Shown here: positions 56,021-64,000 of the stretch, piece by piece
How positions within the stretch are numbered: position 1 is the stretch's first letter
How the letters are laid out: each line of letters opens with the position of its first letter
NCBI GenBank assembly: GCA_030847615.1
Contig: JAUMIR010000005.1
Span: 247,852,645 to 247,916,644, forward strand
Source: Gambelia wislizenii
Lineage: Eukaryota > Chordata > Lepidosauria > Squamata > Crotaphytidae
Direction: 5' to 3'
DNA length: 64,000 nucleotides
Notes under the pieces: generated by a model
Seen by the model: the letters and a program-made list of their open reading frames with translations, nothing else
Database searches by the model: none
What the model was told of the DNA's origin: nothing
Made by a program: the position numbers and the translations under genes

Positions 56021-57474
56021 TATGGAAGGCAATGCCAGCTCTAGTGAGTCAGGTGCTGTTGCCAGGCTTGTTTGCCACTGCCCCATCACCTGCCACTCTC
56101 TGGGTACCCATTTGGAGGCCTCCTGAGCTATACTTCTAGAATTCTGTCCCATGGTCCAGCCCTAATGGCACCAGTAGAAAAAACTCTTAGAAGTTATATT
56201 TGGGTTAAATGTGGCTGCTGAGTCTGAAATGACTGACTGCTTCTGTTAGGGACAGAATCTTTCCTCATACTCAGTCACTTTCATCTCTAATATGGACCTG
56301 TCCAAACTATGCAAAAAAGTTAGATTTTGTACAACAGAGAGCTTCATGTGCAGTCCCATGCCTCTAATGATACAAACTATGGAGAGAATGCAGGACTGGG
56401 TAGCTGTGGTGAGTTGGGGACCAGTTTTCTGCTTCTGGGAGTCACAGGGACTGCCAAAATTCCTAAATAAAACTGGAAATGTCAAGGAAACAACAACAAT
56501 AACAACAGAGAGCTTCATTTCATACCTATTGGAACTTTCTGGAAAAGGTGATATAGGATTCCAGCACATGGCTTTAAGTAGTTTTCTGCTGATGCAGCTG
56601 AAGAGGAACTTTGACCACGGGACAACTGGCCTCAACACCCAGGGTTGGGTGGGTGAGTTGCTTGGTTTCTTTGTTTTTGGTCTTTCAAAGACAATGGCTA
56701 GCCCCTCTCCATCTACATTGTTAGTGCATGCCTCTGTCTGACACAACTTTATTGGGGAAAAGTTTATACATTTGAGCATCAGGCTAGATCTTTGGTTGTA
56801 GCACAGTTAGGTCTACCCACCCTAAGTGGGGTTCCCTTAAGGGGCCTTAGAGGTGGGCTCCACAGGCAGCCCCGTTTAGGGGCCTGGTGGCTGGCTTGAC
56901 TTCCAGGCACAGGTTCACACTGCAATGGGACCCAGTGCCCCTGTAACTCATGTGGTTTGCCAGCAGGCAGACTGGGTTGGGCATCAGGGGCAGGCAGGTG
57001 AAAAAATATTACAGATGTAGTGCCAACATTGCTGTAACAGATAATGCTGTACCCTTTGTCTCAACAAGATGCGTGTTGTCCATACTCTGCCCAACTTTAA
57101 GCTCTGCTGCTAGTAGGCCACAGTGGGAGTTAGCATAGTGTGGGATTGTGGAATAAATGGGTGTCATAAATTCCCCCAGTTCTTCTTCAGTTCCTGCAAA
57201 ACTTGGCTCTACTTACACCCTACAATGATTCTCCCATTGTAGGATAAATTTTCACTTGTCAATATTTCTGTACCATTTTAGAAAACAGAGTTGTTTTCCT
57301 CTCAGGCACAGTAAGAATCTCTAATTCTTCTAGATATTGCAAAGGAATGCTTGACGTGTTGTTGGTGCAGGGTGCCAGTTTAAACAGCTGATGCTCAAGT
57401 GAGGATTGCTGCTAGTTTGTTTTACTTTTCAAATGCAGAGGAAAAGTGGCATTCAGAAGAATGAGAGAGTCTCA
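56021..57474. other. No feature recognised
   Basis: Two overlapping opposite-strand frames of 149 and 177 codons at 56246-56779 show no domain, and each would need the other to be a shadow. Confidence 0.45.
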
Positions 57475-58078
57475 GGTCTTGTCTATACAGTCAAAATAAT
57501 ACAAACGGGATGCTAATGTATGGCAATCCATTCATGTGGACATGTACAAAATACATGTCATTTGGAAGGGGGGCAGCCAAATCCACTGCAAAGTCCATGT
57601 TTATCATGTCCGGGGCTTCGTCTGGATTTTTAAAAAAGCTCCATATGACATGTGAATGTGTGATTGAACACTTGCATTCACACAGATATGAACAGGCAGC
57701 ATAATCTGATTGGCTGGACAAGCATGGGGGTGGGGCTAGCAAACAGGGAAAGTGTCTGTGGCTGCCATGTTAGATTTTTGGTTAAGCGAGGGTCTAGTAA
57801 GTTGATAACACGGCGATCTTGTACTCTTTTTTTGTTCTCTCTCTCTCTTTTGTAAATATGAACTATCGCTTGTGCGCACCATGGGAAACTTTTTTTTAAA
57901 AAAAAAATTGGTGGCGGCAGATTTCAAATCACGAGTAAATCGGTCCAGGGTGCCATCTTGGCTAGGGGGTAATGCAGAGTTTAGGGAGACTCTTTTCACC
58001 GTGAAGACACGCTGCCTCGTTGTGAATGCCAACTTTTTCAGATGTGTTTGAATCCCCCCACCAGCGTATGGCAAGACC
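57475..58078 (-). mobile_element. TIR element, copy D
   Basis: Ends GGTCTTGTCTATACAG and TATGGCAAGACC. The interior is in reverse orientation to copy A: CTGCCATGTTAGATTTTTGG and GGTGCCATCTTGGCTAGGGG. The left arm retains AAAAAGCTCCATATG. Confidence 0.7.
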
Positions 58079-59039
58079 TATAATCCTCCTTTGTTTTTCT
58101 TTGTTTTTCTTTCCTGTAGTTGCCTGCTTCTAAGCATGCATACAAGTTCAGCAATATGTGTTATACCCAAACAGCCCAGTGTGCACTGCACTGCTTTGAG
58201 TGATTGGCTGCACCCCCTCAACAAGACCTTATGAATAAGAATAGAGCCATGGATCTATCTTACCCAGTTTTATGCCTCTAATAGGGAGGATTGGGCATAT
58301 CAACAGATAGTGATGTATGAATCAAACAAAATCTACCCTGTATATATTTCAGCAGCTCAGGTGTTCTTATCTGCTCCATTGCCTGCATAGTGCTCTTTGC
58401 AGATCCCCCCCCCCATACTACTGGATTTTTTGGTGGAAGATAATATGTAAAATAATACACATTTTTCTATACAAAGCCACTTATAATCATTTGAATACAT
58501 TAAAATGTGCTTCTTCTCCCTTTTCCTTGTCACATGTTTTCCCTCCTCCTCCTCCTCCTCCTCCACTTTCAAAAGTAACACAAGATTTTCCACAAGCATC
58601 TATGTAAATAGCTCCATTCAGTTTTGATGGTAGTGGTTCCTTCCTGCTCAGCCACTGATTCCACTGAGACAAGGCAGTCCAGCACTGCAATGATGCCCTG
58701 GGAACAGGGATAATCTAGTACCAGCAGTTTCTTGGGCAGATTTTTCTACTAACAGGGAACTTTAGACTGTGTTTGCAGCAACCTCTGGTGTAATTCTTCA
58801 TCTTTTCTCATGCAATGCATGTGCCCTACTCATACATTCTAACTAGTTTAAAATACGATCTTGGAAGTAACTAGTAACTAACCAGAAGCAGCTAGTTATA
58901 AATAATGAATAACTAGGCAGTATACATAAATCGACTTAACAAAAATTGAAAGCATATGCATATAAAGGCAGGCTGACTCTGTGCTGCTTTGGAATAGCGA
59001 GGGGGAGGGGGAGAGAGGGAGAGAGGGGGAGAATCAGGC
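58079..59039. other. No feature recognised
   Basis: Non-coding; (TCC)n at 58545-58564 and a GA-rich run at 58998-59030. Confidence 0.5.
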
Positions 59040-59275
59040 CCCCTCATGATACGTGACTGCCTCATCCCGGAACTGAAGCGAAGGGACCTATTGCACCGGG
59101 GCAATGGTGGAACAATAGCGATATTGGCAGCTATTGATGGGATTTTCCACCAAGGGGTGCAACAGTAACTATTAGAATGCGAAGGAGCAACAGAATAGCC
59201 ACGACGTCATCTGGTAAGTACTGGCAAATTCATTACGATCCCATTGAAATTCTGCTTTAGCAGCCTCGTGTAATA
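59040..59275 (+). mobile_element. GACTTTATCA-family fragment
   Basis: It contains AATAGCGATATTGGCAGC, GCCACGACGTCATCTGG and the right end CGTGTAATAAAGTCC. Related inner text recurs near 60000-60150. Confidence 0.5.
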
Positions 59276-60218
59276 AAGTCCTTTATCACTAAATTGCCCC
59301 TGAGTCCTTGCTCCATCTCCCCCAATTTGCATCTGCAGTAACAGTATAAAATGAAGACCAATAGGAACTAGTAGGTTCATGTTCATTAAAATCTGTAGCC
59401 AGTTTTGTTGAGCAGGGCCAGCTCTCCGAGGCTACACATGAATTATTTCCATGTATTCATTAATCTTGAGTGAAAACACTGTGTGTGTGTGTGTGTGTAA
59501 GTAAGTATGCATTGTGGACCAGGCTCCCAATGTTTCCCCACCAACCCATACATGTGAAACAAAATGTAAATTTGTTGTATGTACATATGCTCTGCTACCA
59601 AACTTGGGAGATTATCAGACAGGAACAAAAAATGTGTTCCTGTTCCACAATCTCCACTCCCACCCCTGTCATGCCACAATCATCCTCCACATCATACTTA
59701 CCTCCTCTCTCGTTGTTCTGGCAGCCCAGGAGTGAACAGAGCTCTAACAGAGCTCTGTTCACTTCCTGGATCGAAATCCCTTGGAGTTTCACGAGAAAAC
59801 GCGAGTGCGGGAAATTCAAAAAGAAAAAGAAAAATGATAAAAAAAGTGACAAACCAAGCACAAAAACACACTGTAAAGGTAGAAGTAACCCAGGGAGGGT
59901 CATAAAAAACACTTTAAAAGGTAGAAGTAACTCAGGGAGGGTCACTTACCTGGATGTCCCGATCTTACCTGGAAGTGTTCTGGCAGGGATCGCCCATTGA
60001 CGCTGGGATGTCACCAGCATAATGGGGCACCTTGTCGCACGCAGGAACATCTGTGACAGGAATGGAACGGGGGATCTATTGACAGCTTCTCCCATCAATA
60101 AAAAGCAGCGCCGGCAGAATGGTGCTAACAAGGGAGGAACGGCATCATCTGAAAAGGGAGCCATTTTGCTATCTCCTGGTGTTCATGTAATGCCACTTTT
60201 AATGTGTCTGGTAATCTC

Positions 60219-60560
60219 TATAGTCTCCAACTGACCCGATTGGGCAGGGACCTTCCTAATTAATCCTCTATCATTCTACTTTTTCAGATACTTTTAAAAC
60301 ATCCCAGTTTCTCTCTCCTACTCCCACTCTCCCCTCCTTTGTCCTCAGCTTACTTCAATGGCTGCCAGTTGAGTTCAAAGTGCAAAAGCAGTTCTCACTC
60401 AATTAACTTGTGGGATCGGGAAGAATCTTGCCCTTCCCAGTAGGCTCAGGCAAAAGCAATCTGCCCCAGTCTCTCTTCACATGTACATTCTCTTGACCAC
60501 ATACTGATGCTGCTTGGCTGCGCATGTCCCAGTTTTCATCAATGAAATGCTGGAGGGTAC
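60219..60560 (+). mobile_element. ACCCTCCA-family MITE
   Basis: It reads TCTCCAACTGACCCGATTGG, then CTTCCCAGTAGGCTCAGGC, and ends GCTGGAGGGTACA. Confidence 0.65.
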
Positions 60561-61154
60561 ACCTTTGTACTTAACTTGAACAGTCTCCTTCCCGCGGATC
60601 AGTTTAATCCTCGGGGGTGGGTGCACAAGTCAGGTCAGCCTTTTAATAATGAAATACCAAATAGCATCGAATCAGACCTTAATCCTTCTCTCCCTCATAT
60701 CTGGACTGCTGTTATTTCTCTGTAATGGAGAATATTGTATTTCCCTCTGTCCATGAGAATGTGCTTTTCAGTATTCGGCCCCAACCTTCTTGCACTGCTG
60801 GGCTCCAATATTATGCAATGCTACTGGATGTGTGTCCTCCTCCATTCCACTGCTGGGGCATAATCCTTTGCAAATAAACCCTACACACACACACACACAC
60901 ACCAACAACAGATAAGAGTTAACTAGTTCCCCATTGTCTTTGTCTCTTTTAAAACTGCAATGTGCCTCAGTCCAGATGTAGATACAGTACCATATATTTT
61001 ACCTTTTCCTTCCCTGTGAATGCCTAAACTTGGACTAAAGGATTGGAAATTTTGCAAGGAGGAGGGGGAAGCACCCTGACTGCAGAGTCTAGGCTAGAAT
61101 TCCAGAGGAAGTTGAGGGCCTCCAGCTTTGCACAGGAAGCAATCTTGGAGCAGA
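60561..61154. other. 5' flank of the candidate CALD1 promoter
   Basis: Contains an (AC)n run at 60884-60902 and otherwise no repeat that I recognise. Confidence 0.45.
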
Positions 61155-61312
61155 CCTTAAATGCCAGATTCCAGGCAGAGTTTAACTAACCACTGACAGC
61201 TCTGTAAACAAAGCAGGGACAAAAAGAGAAGAGCTTTCCCTTTTCTGGTAGTCATTTAAAGTCTGAGGGCCTGCAGGAGAATTCTCCTATATTTGTCTCT
61301 CTAGGATATAAA
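61155..61312 (+). promoter_or_regulatory. Candidate caldesmon promoter: CArG-like box and TATA box
   Basis: CCTTAAATGC at 61155-61164 matches the serum-response-factor consensus CC(A/T)6GG at nine of ten positions, and TATAAA lies at 61307-61312. Smooth-muscle genes, caldesmon among them, are commonly controlled by SRF/myocardin through CArG boxes. The spacing to the candidate exon is plausible, but both motifs are short and can occur by chance. Confidence 0.3.
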
Positions 61313-61336
61313 CCAAAGGCGAAAGAGCTTTGCATA

Positions 61337-61391
61337 TGAAGGAACTATAAGGGAAGGATATATTTCATGGAGTAAAAACATCAAGCAGAAG
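61337..61391 (+). other. Candidate untranslated first exon of CALD1
   Basis: The strong donor AAG|GTAGGT follows position 61391. A TATAAA at 61307-61312 would place transcription start near 61337, giving an exon of about 55 nt. The next acceptor downstream in a convincing context is the caldesmon one at 62219, so the intron would be about 0.83 kb. This stretch contains no repeat that I recognise. It is an inference from signals; no transcript was seen. Confidence 0.35.
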
Positions 61392-62219
61392 GTAGGTACA
61401 TATTTAAACTGTAGGCTCTACAATGTAGGGATCAACTCCCTCCTCCAAACCCTCAGCTTTACTTTGTGAAGGAGGATTTATAGCAAAATTACTTTCGACT
61501 AGGTGGTATTTTAAACGTCAGGTTCTGTCTCTTTCCATTCTCCCCCTCCTTTGCTTTCTCCCACCTCCATTCCATCTTGAATCTTTCCAAAATGTCTCCT
61601 TTTAGCTTTATGGTTAACTAGGCAAAACACTGTTCAAGTTCAAGATAATATTTTGTCAGTAAAAGTTTTTTTCTTTAAAAATAACAACAGGAAAAATAAA
61701 GCAAACTCTGCTCTTGTATTTGTAAGTCTGCAATGGTACAATCCTGATGTTAACAATTACCTAACCTCAGTCACAGCGCCAAGTAACGTAACAAATATGT
61801 ATACTGTTTACATTCTTATACTCGGCATGCTCTTAATGATTATATATGTATACAATGTTTTCCTAACATTTGAGCAATTTTAGCAAAGAATACCATGCAT
61901 TATTAATAGTTATTTTTTAAAGGCATCCGTTTGCACTCATACAATGTTAGAGCTTAGCTTTAAGACATAATGTCTTAATTTACAGTTAGGGAGACGGATT
62001 CCAAAATTGGTTGCATATATCTTAACAGTTGTTTAAGGAAACCTTAGTTACTCCATTGTCTTAAGAGGATCCATTTTATTACGGGAACTGAATTTGGTGA
62101 CTTGATTTTAAAAGAGAAGTAACAAATTAATTTAGTCCTGTTCACTGAAGGCATCTTTAATTGCCGTGTCTAGTTCTAATTTATTTCCCTTTCTCCCTGT
62201 CTGCCCCTTTTTTTTTTAG
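61392..62219 (+). other. Putative CALD1 intron 1
   Basis: AT-rich sequence between the candidate first exon and the coding exon. It contains no transposon I recognise and ends in the polypyrimidine tract of the acceptor. A 76-codon open frame at 61653-61883 has no recognisable features. Confidence 0.35.
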
Positions 62220-62263
62220 AGTTCTGTCTGATTTGGGGCTTTATCCAAGTCTGAATATACACC
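62220..62263 (+). other. CALD1: CALD1 5' UTR part of the first coding exon, with splice acceptor
   Basis: The acceptor is a run of C and T from about 62186, including 11 T in a row, followed by AG at 62218-62219. The 44 nt to the ATG contain no other ATG. An untranslated exon must therefore lie upstream; the best candidate is at 61337-61391. Confidence 0.8.
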
Positions 62264-62334
62264 ATGGATGACTTTGAACGTCGCAGAGAACTCAGGAGGC
62301 AGAAACGAGAAGAGATGCGCCTAGAAGCAGAGAG
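62264..62334 (+). CDS. CALD1: Caldesmon, first coding exon (smooth-muscle/gizzard-type N-terminus)
   Basis: Caldesmon binds actin, tropomyosin, myosin and Ca-calmodulin and restrains actomyosin ATPase on thin filaments of smooth muscle and non-muscle cells. The exon begins at 62220, after a polypyrimidine tract and AG at 62218-62219. It has a 44-nt untranslated part, then ATG in a strong context (A at -3, G at +4). The frame opens MDDFERRRELRR and stays rich in Arg and Glu for 23 codons, which I recognise as the start of the long-promoter caldesmon isoforms; the non-muscle (HeLa-type) isoforms start with a different exon. It ends at 62334 within an Arg codon (AG, phase 2), followed by the donor GTAATA. 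The N-terminal region of the protein carries myosin binding. The rest of the gene lies beyond the window. The identification rests on one short but highly characteristic peptide in a proper exon structure. Confidence 0.93.
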
Positions 62335-63064
62335 GTAATACTAAATAATGCAATTTTTATTGGGAAATGTTGCTTGTGGTTTTATTTTTTATTTTAAGTG
62401 GCATTGTCCTTGAGTTTTCCTTTGGTTGAATATTGGTGTGTGGTTCAACAGACTGTGCTGGCCAGACATTTTGCAATGATTCTTCAACTGCTAGGCCTTT
62501 TATTGTAAACTCCATTTGCCACCTATTATGCCTTGGAAGGAAATACTGAACTGGAGGAGGAGGAGGAGTAAGAGGAGAAGGCAGAAATGAAGTTGGTTCT
62601 GGTGTTTATAGGCCTTATTAGAAGGAAAGCAGGAGGAGCTGGTAATAACCATGTTTGAAGTGTCTAATTACTGTCTTGTAGACACAATTGTGTTGGGAAA
62701 GTCTACAGCAAAATTACAGAGTGTTTGAATAGAAGCTGTTTGGGAATATTGTTAATGTGTTCTAAAAGTATACTGTATTATGTAACACTAAATAGCATTA
62801 CTTATTATTCATGGATAGAATTTCTAATGTTAGTGTCGTCCTTTCAACCTGAATCCTATGGAACTACTGCTTGCTTGCTTCCTTGCTCCATATTACATTG
62901 GTGAAAAGGACAGAAACATTGGGTTCTGAAATATTTATACGGTACCAAGTACAGTACAGGCAGCTGGTGGGCTGCCTTCTGGTGCTAGCAGAGTATCTAA
63001 TCCAAAGGAGGCTTGCCGGACTAGGTGATGTCAGTACTTGTGCTTGAGCTGATACCCTGGCAAA
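62335..63064 (+). other. CALD1 intron following the first coding exon
   Basis: It starts with the donor GTAATA. A short GGA-repeat lies near 62552-62570. No coding sequence or transposon was recognised before the 5S-SINE. The intron runs past the window end. Confidence 0.75.
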
Positions 63065-63067
63065 GGG

Positions 63068-63300
63068 TTCCTATGTGTGTGTGTTTGTATGTGCCTTCCA
63101 GTCAACTGTCGATGTATGGAGACCCCATGAATTTTGTAGGTTTTTCTTAGGCAACGAATACTCAAATGTGGTTTTGCTAGTTCCGTCCTCTGAAATATAG
63201 CCTACAACATCTGGTATTTGTTGGGGATCACCCATCCAAGTACTAGCCAGAGCTGTCGCTGCTTAGTTTCCAAGATTGGACAGGATCTAGTGCCTTTAGG
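63068..63300 (-). mobile_element. 5S rRNA-derived SINE, antisense, in CALD1 intron
   Basis: ACCCATCCAAGTACTAGCCA and CTGCTTAGTTTCCAAG mark the 5S part. The body (GTGCCTTCCAGTCAACTGTC, TAGGCAACGAATACTCAA) matches the copy at 2090. Confidence 0.82.
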
Positions 63301-63701
63301 GTATTTAGGCAGCTAAAGGGCTCTTAACTCTTTCTTTAATAGTGGGAAAAGGAAATGAAGTTATGCCAGAGTTATAACTTCATTTCTGTGTGTGAGCCAA
63401 GGCAGCCAAAATGAAATTTTGGGGTGTGATGAGTGACTATTGTTGCTCCTTCTAATGACGAGGGGTTAATGGGGTTAATGGGGCCATTTGCCTCTGTGTG
63501 TGAATAGTAAGCCAATGAAGGAAGCCAAGATTCCTTCCCCTTGAGTCTTTGTTCAATGTGAGTACAGATCTTTTGAGAAATGATTTGCCAATTGGGTGTT
63601 TTATGCTGTGCATCCTAAGTTTTGGAAAGCTAGTTATAACACATGTACCACTTTCCTCAAATTTGTTGAAAGGATGAGACTGAACTCCAGGCTGAGACAA
63701 G

Positions 63702-63835
63702 TCTGTTGTTGTTGTTGTTTTGTGTGTGGCTTCAGATTGTTTCTGACTGATGGCGTCCCTAAGGCAAACCTATTGCATTGGTTTTGTGGCAGGATTTGTT
63801 CAGAGGCAGTTTGCCATTGCTTCCCTCTGAGACTG
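63702..63835 (-). mobile_element. CORE-SINE 3' part, antisense
   Basis: (GTT)n, then GATGGCGTCCCTAAGGCAAA and GTTTGCCATTGCTTCCCTCT. It is broken at 63835 by a TIR element. Confidence 0.8.
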
Positions 63836-64000
63836 ATGCCTTGACTACATGGGGGTGGGGTGGGGTAAAAATCCAAATAAAATTCGGACTATTTTGGCCT
63901 GGAGCTGCAGCACATGAAATTCAGACTACTCTGGCCCAGATTGAAGTGCCACACCTGCCAAAGCCTGAATCTACATTCAGATTTTTATTTGGCTTCTGCC
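63836..64000 (+). mobile_element. TIR element, left end only, cut by the window edge
   Basis: GATGCCTTGACTACATGGGG matches the ends of the 46359 element, and it interrupts a SINE at 63835. AATTCGGACTATTTTGGCC and AAATTCAGACTACTCTGGCC are internal repeats. Confidence 0.55.

Noticed and set aside
56246..56779. 177-codon gene on the - strand (or 149-codon on the +)
   Set aside because: The two frames overlap on opposite strands, neither has a recognisable domain, splice context or compositional sign of coding.
58980..59035. Second promoter-like GA-rich box
   Set aside because: A simple GA-rich run near a TIR element, with no associated gene.
59470..60000. 176-codon gene on the + strand
   Set aside because: It begins in a GT microsatellite and runs through low-complexity and repeat-like sequence, with no domain.

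Overview
The window looks like nuclear DNA of a squamate reptile, probably a lizard. The repeat mixture points there: CR1 LINEs ending in ATTCTATG repeats, a young L2-clade LINE, RTE/BovB remnants, tRNA-derived CORE-SINEs with (ACA)n tails, 5S rRNA-derived SINEs, and many hAT, Tigger-like and 3-bp-TSD terminal-inverted-repeat elements. The species cannot be named from the sequence. There is no sign of bacterial, viral or organellar organisation, and nearly all short open frames are chance or transposon debris.

Only one cellular gene is recognisable. Near the right end, on the + strand, an exon (62220-62334) encodes the first 23 codons and part of the 24th of caldesmon (CALD1), in its smooth-muscle/gizzard-type N-terminal form. 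It has a good splice acceptor, a Kozak-type start and a good donor. About 0.8 kb upstream lie a TATA box, a CArG-like box and a strong splice donor (61155-61391), which could be the promoter and untranslated first exon. Everything upstream would then be 5' flank or an earlier intron, and everything after 62334 is intron.

Layout: 1-5.8 kb is mostly plain sequence with a 5S-SINE and a CR1/RTE block that holds a nested CR1. 5.8-10.8 kb has SINEs, two copies of a TIR family with 3-bp target duplications, a CR1 and a repeat containing a hammerhead-ribozyme-like core. 12.3-14.8 kb has CR1 pieces, a composite MITE carrying a LINE zinc-finger end, and a (TTTC)n microsatellite. 15.4-19.2 kb is a near-complete L2-clade LINE on the - strand with a 1034-codon open reading frame and 170-bp tandem 5' monomers. 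19.9-37.8 kb has CR1, L2, Tigger-like and hAT elements, SINEs and several copies of a roughly 310-370-bp MITE. 40-42.7 kb has a SINE split by a solo LTR with a perfect 5-bp duplication, then a CR1 with reverse-transcriptase sequence. 44-48 kb has a hAT with perfect 8-bp TSD, a 50-bp tandem array and a 1.4-kb TIR element inside an older CR1/L3. 49-60 kb has CR1 fragments (one with the esterase and endonuclease parts), a pyrimidine-rich tract and more MITEs. 60.5-64 kb holds the caldesmon 5' region, a 5S-SINE and the start of another TIR element.

Nested insertions give a relative order of activity: SINEs and CR1/L3 are the older hosts, while hAT, TIR elements, the LTR and L2 are younger arrivals. 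All assignments come from reading the sequence; no database search was run.
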